From: Pacificispira sp040217575
GTDB lineage: Bacteria; Pseudomonadota; Alphaproteobacteria; UBA8366; Aestuariispiraceae
Reading direction: 5' to 3'
Assembly (NCBI GenBank): GCA_040217575.1
Contig: JAVJPW010000001.1
Location: 1 to 64,000 of the forward strand
Length of the DNA stretch: 64,000 nucleotides
Each line of letters begins with the position of its first letter. Within the stretch, counting starts at the first letter, position 1. The translations under genes were made by a program, and so were the position numbers. The notes under the pieces are model-generated. The model saw only the letters and a list, made by a program, of their open reading frames with translations. It searched no databases and was not told the origin of the DNA. Below are positions 43,013 through 52,019 of this stretch, piece after piece.

Positions 43013-43033
43013 TGCGAATGGAATTCATCCGCA
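43013..43033 (+). promoter_or_regulatory. Candidate Fur-type operator before the iron transporter
   Basis: A 21-base imperfect palindrome opens TGCGAATG and closes ATCCGCA; eight of ten arm positions pair. TGCGAAT half sites with a GCA end resemble alphaproteobacterial Fur-family boxes. It sits 73 bp before the start codon of the Fe(3+) binding-protein gene, where repression by iron would be expected. Confidence 0.45.
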
Positions 43034-43105
43034 TTAGCGACTGAACAGTCCCAATGACGGAACAACGCCGAAATCTCAATAGTTTAACGAGGGAGCGAAC
43101 ATCAC

Positions 43106-44158
43106 ATGACTTTCCTTAACACTTCCAAGACGTTCGGCCGTGCCGTTGCCACCGCCACCTGCGGGCTGGCTTTGGCCGCGTCGATGGCGCTTTCGACGGC
43201 CGCCCATGCGGACGGCGAAGTGAACGTCTATTCCCTGCGCCAGCAGTTCCTGCTGGAGCCGATTTTCGAAGCGTTCACCGCCGAAACCGGAATTGAGGTA
43301 AACGTCCTCTATTCCGGGGATGAGATGATCGAACGCATGGCGCAAGAGGGTGAAAACAGCCCGGCCGATGTGGTCATGACCTCCAGCTTCGGCACGACGC
43401 TTCGTGTGGCGGAAGAAGGCCTGGCACAGGCAGTCCACAGCGATACGCTGGACGCACGCATTCCCGAACAGTTCCGCGACGAGAATGACCAGTGGTACGC
43501 GCTGACCATGCGGGCGCGCATCATCTATGCCTCCCGCGATCGTGTCGCCGAAGGCGCCATCACCGACTACGCGCAACTTGCCGATCCGGAATGGGAAGGC
43601 CGCATCTGCACCCGCAGCGGCACGCATCCCTATAACGTCCAGCTTTTCGCTTCCCGTGTCGCGCGTTACGGCGAAGAAGCGACGCGCGAATGGCTTCAGG
43701 GCCTGAAGAACAACCTGGCGCGTCAGCCGGACGGAAACGACCGCGCGCAGGTTCGTGCCGTGATGGAAGGCGAATGCGACCTGGCGGTCGGCAATTCCTA
43801 CTATTACTTCAAGATGCTGGCGGAAGAAGAACAGCGCCCGTGGGCGGAATCGGTGAACCCGGTTCTGGCGACCGCAGGCGAACACGGCACACATGTCAAC
43901 GTGTCGGGTGTTCTGATGGCAGCCCATGCGCCGAACCCGGAAAACGCCATCATCCTGATGGAATTCCTGGCGGGTGAGCAGGCACAACGGATCTACGCCG
44001 ATGCCAACTATGAATACCCCGTGAACCCGTCCGTCGCACCGTCGGAAGCCCTGCAGGGACTGGGTGAACTGACGCCGGACAGCTTGCCGTTGAACGACGT
44101 TTACGACAATATCCCGACGGCTCTGCGTCTGGTAGCGGAGGTTGGCTACAACGAGTAA
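43106..44158 (+). CDS. Fe(3+) ABC transporter substrate-binding protein (FbpA/FutA type)
   Basis: This 350-residue periplasmic iron-binding protein has a signal peptide ending near AAHADG (about 35). EVNVYSLRQQFLLEPIFEAF is the family opening, and GNSYYYFKML carries the paired Tyr ligands typical of class II ferric binding proteins. Its length is normal. GAGGGAG precedes the ATG. A Fur-like palindrome lies upstream. It is followed ten bases later by the permease gene. Confidence 0.93.
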   Translation: MTFLNTSKTFGRAVATATCGLALAASMALSTAAHADGEVNVYSLRQQFLLEPIFEAFTAETGIEVNVLYSGDEMIERMAQEGENSPADVVMTSSFGTTLRVAEEGLAQAVHSDTLDARIPEQFRDENDQWYALTMRARIIYASRDRVAEGAITDYAQLADPEWEGRICTRSGTHPYNVQLFASRVARYGEEATREWLQGLKNNLARQPDGNDRAQVRAVMEGECDLAVGNSYYYFKMLAEEEQRPWAESVNPVLATAGEHGTHVNVSGVLMAAHAPNPENAIILMEFLAGEQAQRIYADANYEYPVNPSVAPSEALQGLGELTPDSLPLNDVYDNIPTALRLVAEVGYNE

Positions 44159-44162
44159 GAGG
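44157..44162 (+). promoter_or_regulatory. Ribosome binding site fixing a TTG start for the iron permease
   Basis: AAGAGG lies six bases before TTG at 44169, overlapping the binding-protein stop codon. It favours that start over an upstream TTG at 44142 that lies inside the binding-protein gene. Confidence 0.6.
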
Positions 44163-44168
44163 TACGGA

Positions 44169-45899
44169 TTGGCTGACGCCATCCTTCCGGCGAGTTCCGT
44201 CGGATCAGATATAGGTACCGGCCGGAACACCGGCTGGATCTGGACATTCGGCACCGCCCTGATCGCCCTGATCGTGGCGGTGCCGATCCTTTCTGTGATC
44301 CTGGTTGCCTTTTCCACCGACGACCGCGGCTGGTTCGATATCGTGCAGGCGAGCCTGCCGCGATATACGTGGAACACGCTGGTCCTGATGTCCGGGGTGG
44401 CGGTCGGAACGCTGACAATTGGCATCGCAACGGCCTGGTTGGTGACCTGTTGCCGGTTTCCGGGGCGACGGATATTCGAATGGGCGCTGCTGCTGCCGCT
44501 TGCGGCACCGGCCTATCTGGTTGCGTTCGTTTATACCGACCTTCTGGAATATAGCGGTATCGTTCAGCGAACCCTGCGCGACATTTTCGACTGGCAGATA
44601 AAGGCGGATTACTGGTTCCCGGATATCCGAAGCCAGGGCGGGGCGATCATCGTCCTTAGCCTTGTCCTGTACCCGTACGTTTACATGATGGGGCGCGCGG
44701 CATTCCTGCAGCAGTCCGTCTGTGCACTGGAAGCCGCAAGAACCCTGGGGCGGACGCCGTGGCAAAGTTTCTGGACGGTCGCGCTGCCGATGGCACGGCC
44801 CGCCCTGGCGATTGGCGTGTCGCTTGCGATGATGGAAACGCTGAACGACTTCGGCACCATCGACTTCTTCGGTGTTCATACTCTGACGGCGGGCGTGTTC
44901 GAAGTCTGGCGCCTGTTGGGCAGTACGGTCGGCGCGGCGCAGCTTTCCGTCGTCATGCTGTTGTTCGTGGTCGGCTTGTTGTGGATCGAACGGACGTCAC
45001 GCGGCCGACAGCGGTTCGACCATGTGAGTTCGAAAATTCGCGCGCTGCCGGGCTATGAATTGGCGGGGCGGCGGAAATGGGCTGCGGTTCTGGTGTGCTT
45101 TTTGCCGATTGCGCTGGGCTTTCTGGTTCCAACGCTTGTCATGCTTTCCGACGCGATCGCGAATTTCAGCGACCAGTTCGGTCGGGACTATCTGGAACTC
45201 GTCTATCATTCCTTTTCGATGGCGGGCATCGCCGCCCTGGCGGCCCTGGTCGTCGGGTTGTTCCTTGCCTATGGCGCGCGGCTCAATGGCACCAGGGCAT
45301 TGCGGGTGCTGACGAAGTTCACCGCGATCGGCTATGCGGTTCCGGGGGCGGTTCTGGGGGTCGGGATCATCATGCCGTTTACCGCCTTTGACCGGACTTT
45401 TTCCGCCTTCATGGAAGGGACCTTTGGCATCGAAACGGGGGCGGTTCTGTTCGGAACATCCTTTGCGGTGATCTTTGCCTATGTCGTCCGGTTCATGGCT
45501 ATCGGGTTCGGCGCGGCGGAATCCGCACTGGAAAAGGTAACGCCGCACATGGACGATGCGGCGCGCACACTGGGGCACGGGCCGTGGTCCACCCTGAAGA
45601 AGGTGCATCTGCCAATGGTACGCGGTGGTGTGCTGGCGGGGGCGGTCCTGGTTTTTGTGGATTGTATGAAGGAACTGCCGGCGACTCTGTTGCTGAAACC
45701 GCCGTTCAATTTCGACACGCTGGCGACCTTTGCCTATCAGTATGCGTCGGACGAGCGTTTCGAACAGGCATCGCTGGGCGCGCTTACCATCGTGCTGGCG
45801 GGTATCCTTCCGGTGATTGTCCTGTCACGGGCAATTCGGAATGCGCGGCCCGGCCACGCCGTCGACGCGGTGCGGCCGGTTCGTCCCGAAACGGTCTGA
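44169..45899 (+). CDS. Fe(3+) ABC transporter permease, duplicated fused form (FbpB type)
   Basis: The 576-residue inner-membrane permease is made of two fused permease halves, about twelve helices. The first EAA loop is ALEAARTLGRTPWQSFWTVALP and the second is MDDAARTLGHGPWSTLKKVHLP. This is the FbpB/SfuB layout. The TTG start is chosen by the AAGAGG site; no ATG is available near. No FbpC-type ATPase gene follows: the next gene is on the other strand with its stop five bases on. The ATPase must be encoded elsewhere or shared. Confidence 0.9.
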   Translation: MADAILPASSVGSDIGTGRNTGWIWTFGTALIALIVAVPILSVILVAFSTDDRGWFDIVQASLPRYTWNTLVLMSGVAVGTLTIGIATAWLVTCCRFPGRRIFEWALLLPLAAPAYLVAFVYTDLLEYSGIVQRTLRDIFDWQIKADYWFPDIRSQGGAIIVLSLVLYPYVYMMGRAAFLQQSVCALEAARTLGRTPWQSFWTVALPMARPALAIGVSLAMMETLNDFGTIDFFGVHTLTAGVFEVWRLLGSTVGAAQLSVVMLLFVVGLLWIERTSRGRQRFDHVSSKIRALPGYELAGRRKWAAVLVCFLPIALGFLVPTLVMLSDAIANFSDQFGRDYLELVYHSFSMAGIAALAALVVGLFLAYGARLNGTRALRVLTKFTAIGYAVPGAVLGVGIIMPFTAFDRTFSAFMEGTFGIETGAVLFGTSFAVIFAYVVRFMAIGFGAAESALEKVTPHMDDAARTLGHGPWSTLKKVHLPMVRGGVLAGAVLVFVDCMKELPATLLLKPPFNFDTLATFAYQYASDERFEQASLGALTIVLAGILPVIVLSRAIRNARPGHAVDAVRPVRPETV

Positions 45900-45904
45900 A
45901 GGGA

Positions 45905-46954
45905 CTAGGCCGCTTCGTCAGAGACCAGCGGACGCAGTCGTTCGCGGGCCAGCGCATCTGCCGCGCGGTGCGTTGCAATCCCGTCCCGTTTCGCACGCTT
46001 GAAGATGTCCCCCAGCGTATCGCCGATCTTTGCGATATGCATGAACGCATCCGCCTGGTCGAACTGCGGGCCGTCATGGAAGATATGAATGACGCCGCCC
46101 GCATTGATGACATAGTCCGGGGCGTACAGGATGCCGCGTTCGGCAAGCGCGTCGCCGTCTTCGTCCGTTGCAAGCTGGTTGTTCGCCGCCCCCGCAATGG
46201 CTTTTACCTTCAGACGCGCGATTGTCCCGGCATTGACTGTAGCGCCCAAGGCACAGGGCACATACAGGTCCGCGTCGACGTCGTAGATCGCATCCGGGTC
46301 CACAATCGTCGCACCGAGTTCCTGTTCGGCGCGGGCCAGTGCATCCTGATTGACGTCCGCGACGGTCAGTTTTGCCCCTGCGCTTCGCAGGCGCCGGGCT
46401 ACGTCGTATCCGACGTGACCAAGCCCCTGAACAGTCGCGCGCAGGCCGGTCAGGTCCTTTGTCCCGAACCGCGCCAACGCGGTTGCTTCGATTCCCTTGA
46501 AGACACCGAATGCGGTGCCCGGCGACGGGTCATGACCGACATTTTTGACGCCGCGGACATGGTCGGTTTCCTTTGCCACCTCGAACATGTCGTCCGGGGT
46601 GGTGCCGACATCTTCGGCCGTGATGTAACGCCCGCCCAGACTTTCCACCGCGCGGCCCAGGGCCTGAAACATCTCCGGCGTCTTGTCCTTGCGCGCATCG
46701 CCCAGCACCACAGCCTTGCCGCCGCCCCAGGGAAGGCCTGCAAGCGCGTTTTTGTAAGTCATTCCGCGCGACAGGCGCAAAACGTCGGTCAGTGCTTCTT
46801 CATCATTCGCATAGGACCACATCCGACACCCGCCCAGGGCCGGCCCCAGGGTGCTGTCGTGAACGGCGATGATTGCTTTCAATCCGGACTTGGAATCCGT
46901 GAAAAACGCAACGGTTTCATGCCCGTCGAAACTTTCTGAAGAGAAGATGCTCAT
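45905..46954 (-). CDS. Glu/Leu/Phe/Val-type amino acid dehydrogenase (leucine dehydrogenase-like)
   Basis: This 349-residue NAD-dependent enzyme reversibly deaminates branched-chain or aromatic amino acids. It has LGGCRMWSY, the catalytic Lys in GLPWGGGKAVVLGD and another in SRGMTYKNALAG, the dinucleotide motif GLGHVGYDVA and NQLATDEDGDAL. Length and motifs fit leucine/phenylalanine dehydrogenase more than glutamate dehydrogenase. The ATG at 46954 has AGGAGGA at a spacing of six; an ATG six codons upstream has none. The substrate is inferred. Confidence 0.9.
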   Translation of the reverse strand: MSIFSSESFDGHETVAFFTDSKSGLKAIIAVHDSTLGPALGGCRMWSYANDEEALTDVLRLSRGMTYKNALAGLPWGGGKAVVLGDARKDKTPEMFQALGRAVESLGGRYITAEDVGTTPDDMFEVAKETDHVRGVKNVGHDPSPGTAFGVFKGIEATALARFGTKDLTGLRATVQGLGHVGYDVARRLRSAGAKLTVADVNQDALARAEQELGATIVDPDAIYDVDADLYVPCALGATVNAGTIARLKVKAIAGAANNQLATDEDGDALAERGILYAPDYVINAGGVIHIFHDGPQFDQADAFMHIAKIGDTLGDIFKRAKRDGIATHRAADALARERLRPLVSDEAA

Positions 46955-46960
46955 CGGATT

Positions 46961-46967
46961 TCCTCCT
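46961..46967 (-). promoter_or_regulatory. Strong ribosome binding site of the amino acid dehydrogenase
   Basis: AGGAGGA is a full match to the anti-Shine-Dalgarno core, six bases from the ATG at 46954. It excludes the ATG at 46972, which lies upstream of it. Confidence 0.85.
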
Positions 46968-47048
46968 CGCATATTGAAATATTATTACATTGGATATGCG
47001 CTCCTTCGCCGGGTTTCGGAAGGGGAATTGATGGGCCACATCAAAAAC

Positions 47049-47093
47049 GCAGGAAAATCACGAAAAACCGGCAAACAGACGAAATTTTCCTGC
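47049..47093. repeat. Spaced perfect inverted repeat upstream of the dehydrogenase
   Basis: Arms GCAGGAAAAT (47049-47058) and ATTTTCCTGC (47084-47093) match perfectly over ten bases with a 25-base purine-rich spacer. The spacing favours a protein-binding pair of sites over a tight hairpin. It lies about 95 bp before the dehydrogenase start, a normal place for a regulator. Confidence 0.6.
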
Positions 47094-47262
47094 AAAACGG
47101 GCCTTGGTTCGGGTAATTCCCGATCCGAAGGGCGGCGCGTGCCAAACGCCCGTCACATGTCAATTCGACCATAGGCGGCTGATGACATACCGCCACTGTG
47201 GCTGTCGCAATTGCGGTTCCAGCCAGATTCTATCTGGTCGCCGTTCGGAAGCATGTCCAGCC

Positions 47263-47859
47263 TTAGGCGGAAAGCTTCTGTTCCAGCATATCCAGCCGAT
47301 CCTGACCCCAGAACGGTTCGCCACCGACAACAAACCAGGGTACGCCGAAGCAACCGGACTTCAGCGCCTGTTCACAGTTCGACAGGCCCAGTGCCTCAAT
47401 GTCCGGTGTCTGCGCTTCGTCGGCCAGCGCAGTCCCGTCCAGACCAAGCGTGTTCGCGATGTCCTTCAGCGTTTCCCAGTCTGAAATGTCACGTTCTTCC
47501 TGCCAGGCGGCTTTCATGATTGCACCGGAAAGGGCGTGAATGTCCGCGCCATGTCGCGCCGCGGCCAGGGCAAGATGCAGCGCCGGCTTGTCCGAAACGG
47601 GAAAATGTTTCGGTTCGAAATTCATCGGGATGTTCAGGTGCGCGGACCAGCGTTTCAGTTCCACCATCCGATAGGCGCGACGCTCCGGCGGGCGTTTGTC
47701 GACCGGTACGCCGCCCGTCTTCGGGAAGATTTCGGCAACACTTATTGGACGGTAATTGACGCTGGCACCCGTCCGTTCGGCAACGGCCTTCAGTTGCGCA
47801 TGACCCAGAAACGAATAGGGGGAAACATGGCTATAGTAATAGTCGATCGTGCCGGACAT
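47263..47859 (-). CDS. 2-hydroxychromene-2-carboxylate isomerase-like DsbA-family protein
   Basis: The 198-residue thioredoxin-fold protein of the kappa-GST/HCCA isomerase group starts with IDYYYSHVSPYSFLGH, where Ser replaces the active-site Cys of DsbA. It ends with SGCFGVPWFVVGGEPFWGQDRLDML, a diagnostic segment. Members use glutathione in aromatic degradation, but many have unknown substrates. The start is chosen by AAAGGAAC; the longer frame overlaps the AmpD-like gene. It lies 26 bp after that gene. Confidence 0.9.
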   Translation of the reverse strand: MSGTIDYYYSHVSPYSFLGHAQLKAVAERTGASVNYRPISVAEIFPKTGGVPVDKRPPERRAYRMVELKRWSAHLNIPMNFEPKHFPVSDKPALHLALAAARHGADIHALSGAIMKAAWQEERDISDWETLKDIANTLGLDGTALADEAQTPDIEALGLSNCEQALKSGCFGVPWFVVGGEPFWGQDRLDMLEQKLSA

Positions 47860-47885
47860 CGGGTTCCTTTCTTTTCCTGATAATG

Positions 47886-48569
47886 TCACTGTTTTCCGTT
47901 CAGCAATGTCAAATAGGCTGCTGCGCGCCGGGCGCAATCAACATCTGCGTGATCGTCCACTTTCGATGGACGAAACCGCCTCTGAAAGGCCGCGATGCGG
48001 CCCGGAACGCCGGGGGCGTATCCGATCCGGTCCAGAAGGGCCGCCAGATCCTCGTCCGTATCCGCCCCGACGTCGGGGAACACGCCGACCCCCGCGGCCG
48101 CCATCTGCCGCCAGGGAAACAGCTCACCCGGGTCCGTCTTTCGGTCCGGTGCGATGTCGCTGTGCCCGACGATTCCTGCCGGCGGGATGTCGTGACGCGA
48201 CAGGATTGCTCTGGACAGGTCGATCAGCGCCGAGATCTGTTCGCCGGGAAAGGCGCGGTAGCCATGTTCGTGCCCCGGGTTCTGAAGTTCGATTCCGATG
48301 GAATGGGAATTAACGTCGCTGATACCCCGCCAGAATGCGACCCCCGCATGCCAGGCGCGCTTTTCTTCCGCCACCATCTGGATCACGCGACCGTCTTCTT
48401 CAATCAGGTAATGTGCGCTTACCTGGGCTTCCGGGTCGCACAGCCGGGCCAGGGACTCTTCACCGCTTTTCATCCCGGTATAATGCATGACCAGCATCGA
48501 AATCCGCGCACCGTCGCGGCGGTCCCCGAAATTGGGGGAGGGATGCTGGATTATTTCCATCTGCGGCAT
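47886..48569 (-). CDS. N-acetylmuramoyl-L-alanine amidase (AmpD-like)
   Basis: This 227-residue Amidase_2 zinc enzyme cleaves the muramyl-peptide amide bond. Zinc and catalytic motifs are VMHYTGM (His), YLIEEDGRVIQMVAEEKRAWHAG (His) and GIVGHSDIAPDRKTDPGELFPW (His and Asp). It has no signal peptide, so it fits a cytoplasmic AmpD-type wall-recycling role. An ATG three codons in is also possible. It starts six bases after the EamA gene. Confidence 0.92.
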   Translation of the reverse strand: MPQMEIIQHPSPNFGDRRDGARISMLVMHYTGMKSGEESLARLCDPEAQVSAHYLIEEDGRVIQMVAEEKRAWHAGVAFWRGISDVNSHSIGIELQNPGHEHGYRAFPGEQISALIDLSRAILSRHDIPPAGIVGHSDIAPDRKTDPGELFPWRQMAAAGVGVFPDVGADTDEDLAALLDRIGYAPGVPGRIAAFQRRFRPSKVDDHADVDCARRAAAYLTLLNGKQ

Positions 48570-48575
48570 GGCTGA

Positions 48576-49454
48576 TTACAGGGTCTTTGGCTGGTGCGTT
48601 GGCGCCTTTTTGATCTGACGGATCGTGATGATACCCACGCCGACCATGACCAGCACACCGCCCGCGATCATATAGGCGGTAATCTGTTCGTCCAAAAAGA
48701 CGACGCCGGCCAGGACGCCTACAACGGGCATAAGAAGCGTCAGCGGGATGATCTTGCTGATCGGATAGCGCTTTATCAGCCCGAACCAAAGGCCATACCC
48801 GACAATGACGACGGCAATTGACTGAAAGGCAACCGCGAACCAGCCGGTAAATGAAAGGTCCAGCAGGATCGATGGTTCGAACCCTTCCTGAAGGTAGGAA
48901 ATCAAAAACAGTTGCGGTGTCGCGATAACGGCCATCCAGCCGTTCAGCGCGAACGGTCCTATGTCGCCCAGCGACTTCATCTGGACGTTCGCAACCGCCC
49001 ACAGGAACGTCCCCCCCATGACCAGAACGACCGGAAGAAGGCCGCCTTTGAACCCCGGTTCGCCGGCAATCACCGCACAGCCCGCAAACGCGATCACGAT
49101 CCCGGAAATCCGCCGCCAGCCGGGATAGTCCTTGTAGACCAGCGCGGCCAGAATGACCGCGAACGGCGTATTCATCTGTGCCAAAAGCGCGATGGTCGCC
49201 GCATCCGTCAGTCGGATGGCGTTGAACATGAACGCGAAATGCAGAACCCCCAATATTATCGAATAGATCAGAAGCGGAAGAAACTTCCCCTTTGGCCATC
49301 TGATGAACGGCACCAGGATGACCGCCACCAGGGCGAACCGAAGCGCCATTAACAGGAAGGGGGGCATTTCCAACAGGCCGATTTTCACGACCACGAAATT
49401 CACACCCCAGATCGCGATCACGAAAAGCGCGATCGCGAAGTCGATCGCCTTCAT
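48576..49454 (-). CDS. EamA-family (DMT) transporter
   Basis: The 292-residue protein has ten membrane helices in two EamA repeats. ALFVIAIWGVNFVVVKIGL opens the first; the second closes with LLMPVVGVLAGVVFLDEQITAYMIAGGVLVM. Members export amino acids or metabolites. The substrate cannot be told. It overlaps the TerB-DnaJ gene stop by four bases. Confidence 0.92.
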   Translation of the reverse strand: MKAIDFAIALFVIAIWGVNFVVVKIGLLEMPPFLLMALRFALVAVILVPFIRWPKGKFLPLLIYSIILGVLHFAFMFNAIRLTDAATIALLAQMNTPFAVILAALVYKDYPGWRRISGIVIAFAGCAVIAGEPGFKGGLLPVVLVMGGTFLWAVANVQMKSLGDIGPFALNGWMAVIATPQLFLISYLQEGFEPSILLDLSFTGWFAVAFQSIAVVIVGYGLWFGLIKRYPISKIIPLTLLMPVVGVLAGVVFLDEQITAYMIAGGVLVMVGVGIITIRQIKKAPTHQPKTL

Positions 49455-50188
49455 GCGGATTTTCCGCCGCGCATCTGCCGAATACGATCGTGAGCGGCGT
49501 TGATCTTTGCCAGTCGTTCATTCGCTACGTTGACGAACTCTTCGGGCATGCCCTGTGCGATCAGCCGGTCCGGATGGTTTTCCAGGACAAGGGAACGGTG
49601 CGCCGCCTTGATCTCCTCGTCCGTGGCGTCGGGCGACACGCCCAACAGGCGATAGGGGTCCGCATCCGCGCCATCCACACGCAGCGCCGTCACGCGTTCA
49701 AACGTCTCCTCATCGAACCCGAAGATGGAAGAAACGTTTTTCAGGAATTCCAGTTCACCCGGATGAATGACATTGTCCGCCTTTGCGATATGGGCCAGGC
49801 ACCACAGGAGTTCTTCCAAAACTTCGGGCGATCCGCGAAACATGCCCGCAACCTGTTCGGCATAGGGTTCATACCCGTGCGCATCCTTGCGCGCCTGGTT
49901 GAAGACCCGGGCGACATTCTTCATTTCGCTTTCCGGGACCTGGAAGACTTCCTTGAACGCCTCCACCTCGTCGGGCGTGACGACGCCGTCCGCCTTTGCC
50001 ATCTTCGCACCAAGGACAATAACGGCAATCGTGAACCCGACGGACCGCTTTGCGCGTTCCGGGTCCGGTTCCTGATCGACGCGCATCCGGTCGACGAAAT
50101 GGCCGCCAACGGCACCGACCAGCAGACCAATTGGTCCGCCGAGCGCCAGTCCGGCCGCACCGCCGACGATCTTTCCCCAAATGCTCAT
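49451..50188 (-). CDS. TerB-DnaJ co-chaperone (DjlA-like)
   Basis: This 245-residue protein opens with a Gly-rich hydrophobic segment (GGAAGLALGGPIGLLVGAVGG) that may insert in the membrane. Residues about 50-165 form a TerB-like helical domain with AKADGVVTPDEVEAF and AKADNVIHPGELEFL. A C-terminal J domain (about 180-245) follows, with DPYRLLGVSPDATDEEIK and the essential HPD in NHPDRLI. It should stimulate DnaK ATPase at the membrane. The layout matches DjlA. Confidence 0.9.
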   Translation of the reverse strand: MSIWGKIVGGAAGLALGGPIGLLVGAVGGHFVDRMRVDQEPDPERAKRSVGFTIAVIVLGAKMAKADGVVTPDEVEAFKEVFQVPESEMKNVARVFNQARKDAHGYEPYAEQVAGMFRGSPEVLEELLWCLAHIAKADNVIHPGELEFLKNVSSIFGFDEETFERVTALRVDGADADPYRLLGVSPDATDEEIKAAHRSLVLENHPDRLIAQGMPEEFVNVANERLAKINAAHDRIRQMRGGKSA

Positions 50189-50267
50189 ATGATGGCTACA
50201 AGTTGGTTGGCAAGGTCACCAGTTTATAGAAGCCTAGTGTGTTCGCAAGGTTACGTAGCAGCGGGAT

Positions 50268-51029
50268 TTACGGTTCTTCCGCCGCAACCGGCCGTGGAAA
50301 GCCCAACAGGCCCAGTCCCGGCAACTTTATGGCCAAATCTTCGGGATCCAGGCCAAGCGTCAGCCCCAGTATGTTCAATTCAATCCCTTCGCGCACTGCG
50401 ACCGAAAGCCCAAGCAACCCGCCGACACCGACCTGAAAGCCGGTACCGCTGGGTGTCCGGTCGGCAAGTGTCGTGCCCAGAAAGTCCTTGCCGACAGCCA
50501 GTGCCGGCATTTCCAGTCCAAGTTCCGGTACTTCCCGCCCGATCCAGGCGATGAAGGTGTTGCTGTTCGGGCCCGGCCAGGCCCGGTATTCATGGGGGTA
50601 GGGATAGCTTGCGACCGCCGCTTCGACATCGTCGATCAACGCTTCCGCGTCCGGCCCCCGCAGGTCCAGAACAAGGTCAGGCCGCGCGCCGAACCAGTGG
50701 CGATCGGGTATGTCGATGCCGCTTACAAGGACGTTCGGGCGCCGCCAGCCGATGACATGATGCGTGGTATAGGCGTTGGCATTCGCCGGTTTGACAGCAA
50801 TCCAGGTGTGCACGGCAAAGGCACCGCGCCAGCTGTAGGTCCGTGCGGCATAGACCTGGATGACGGCGCGCGGCTCTTCCGACGGCAGGGGCGCTATTCC
50901 GGCGCTTCCGCGTTCGGCGGTGCGCCAGCTGCGCGACATTAGATCGCCCGTGGCAAGCACGCTGAGCGGCCCGGCCAGAAGCAGGGTTAGAAACAGGATG
51001 GGGTACAGGGCCAATCTGACGAAACGCAT
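50268..51029 (-). CDS. DUF3750 family protein
   Basis: The 253-residue protein has an N-terminal membrane anchor or signal (LALYPILFLTLLLAGPLSVLA). The core has VIQVYAARTYSWRGAFAVHTWIAV, YTTHHVIGWRRP and RAWPGPNSNTFIAWIGREVPEL, which match DUF3750. The conserved His/Trp and Ser/Asn pattern suggests an enzyme-like site, but the family has no known role. An upstream GTG would lengthen it; the ATG gives the membrane segment a normal position. Confidence 0.82.
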   Translation of the reverse strand: MRFVRLALYPILFLTLLLAGPLSVLATGDLMSRSWRTAERGSAGIAPLPSEEPRAVIQVYAARTYSWRGAFAVHTWIAVKPANANAYTTHHVIGWRRPNVLVSGIDIPDRHWFGARPDLVLDLRGPDAEALIDDVEAAVASYPYPHEYRAWPGPNSNTFIAWIGREVPELGLEMPALAVGKDFLGTTLADRTPSGTGFQVGVGGLLGLSVAVREGIELNILGLTLGLDPEDLAIKLPGLGLLGFPRPVAAEEP

Positions 51030-51131
51030 GGGTCGAAACAGCTCCTTCCAGCGGGCGCATATTGCACCCAACTGTGTCGAAACTAGGGCATTCCGCACGA
51101 AGTGCGAGTACGGTGGACCAATTTCTGGCGG

Positions 51132-51749
51132 TCACCCGTTCGGGTTGATCGTCGGGTCCCCCTCATAGACACGTACGGAACGGACCACCGTTTCCGCCTG
51201 GCCATCCGTCAGTTCCTGACCGGATGCCGCACAGTAATATCCCAACAGGTGGCGCTGCGGTTCCATGTCGTCGGGTCCCCACGCTTGCGTGAACAGGACA
51301 CAGATATGCGACCCCATGACAAACCGCCGCCACTGTACCGGACCGATCGCATTCCTGCTTTCGTACAATGTCTGGAATTCAAGATGGCGCTGGGCCAGGC
51401 GGGGCCATTCGTTTCGGGCCTCGCTCGGGACTGGCGGGGGCGGCATTGGCGTGCCGTCCAGGCGACGGACATCGATCAGGGATGCAACGACGTCCCGCTC
51501 TGGCGGTCCCTGCCAGGTGCGCCGGCGCAACAACAGGCCGCGATCCGGATCGCGGCGTTCATCGAAGAAGGAGGCACTGTCATTCAGGGTCGGCACTGAA
51601 AAATCGAGCAGGACAGGCTGAAATTCCGTCCGATTCGCCGAACCCGCTGCCAGCACCTCGGGATCAAGCGGGTTCCAGCCGAACTCATCACATCCTGTCG
51701 CAAATGTGCAAGATACTAATAACAATAGGATTTTCGTAAAATCTGTCAT
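51132..51749 (-). CDS. Hypothetical lipoprotein
   Basis: This 205-residue protein has a lipoprotein-like start: a hydrophobic helix KILLLLVSCTFATGC, with the Cys at about 20 as the likely lipid site. The mature part has GWNPLDPEVLA, RRTWQGPPERDVVASLIDVRRLDG and FVMGSHICVLFTQAWG. I do not recognise the family. A TTG seven codons upstream is possible. The gene is divergent from mipZ across 270 bp and 102 bp ahead of the DUF3750 gene. Confidence 0.7.
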   Translation of the reverse strand: MTDFTKILLLLVSCTFATGCDEFGWNPLDPEVLAAGSANRTEFQPVLLDFSVPTLNDSASFFDERRDPDRGLLLRRRTWQGPPERDVVASLIDVRRLDGTPMPPPPVPSEARNEWPRLAQRHLEFQTLYESRNAIGPVQWRRFVMGSHICVLFTQAWGPDDMEPQRHLLGYYCAASGQELTDGQAETVVRSVRVYEGDPTINPNG

Positions 51750-52019
51750 AGTGTGATTACACTGCCGCAAGGATGAACTTGTGTCAAAAATCGAAAGAGG
51801 GAATGTCTATCACCTGACTGGCTTACGGGATTGATTGCAGGTTGGTTTTCCAAGCAGGCGAAATCCGGCGGCAATTGAGGGAAGGCGCGGCAGGTGGCAT
51901 GGTTCGGGGCAGCATCGATCAAGCGGTCTTTTGACCCAATTCGGACTGTCATGGGCCGGGCGAAACATGGCGCGCACGGCATGGAGCCGGCAGTTCTGGC
52001 AAGTAAATCGGAAGTGACA
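51750..52019. other. Divergent intergenic region, lipoprotein / mipZ
   Basis: The mipZ frame is open back to 51894 without a convincing start before 52020, so part of this gap could be mipZ leader. I see no tight hairpin, RNA gene or clear regulator site. Confidence 0.35.

Larger units (their letters stand above)
46955..47262. other. Gene-free 308-bp region between dehydrogenase and isomerase genes
   Basis: No gene is supported. It holds an AT-rich palindromic patch next to the dehydrogenase start, a spaced perfect 10-bp inverted repeat (47049-47093), a 10-bp palindrome CGCAATTGCG (47206-47215) and a six-base stem CCAGAT/ATCTGG (47223-47237) about 26 bp beyond the isomerase stop. Short open frames here look like noise. 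The dehydrogenase promoter and the end of the upstream transcript must both lie in it. Confidence 0.5.

Noticed and set aside
46869..47484. Two short plus-strand frames across the dehydrogenase upstream region
   Set aside because: There is no ribosome site or recognisable protein, and both overlap real genes.
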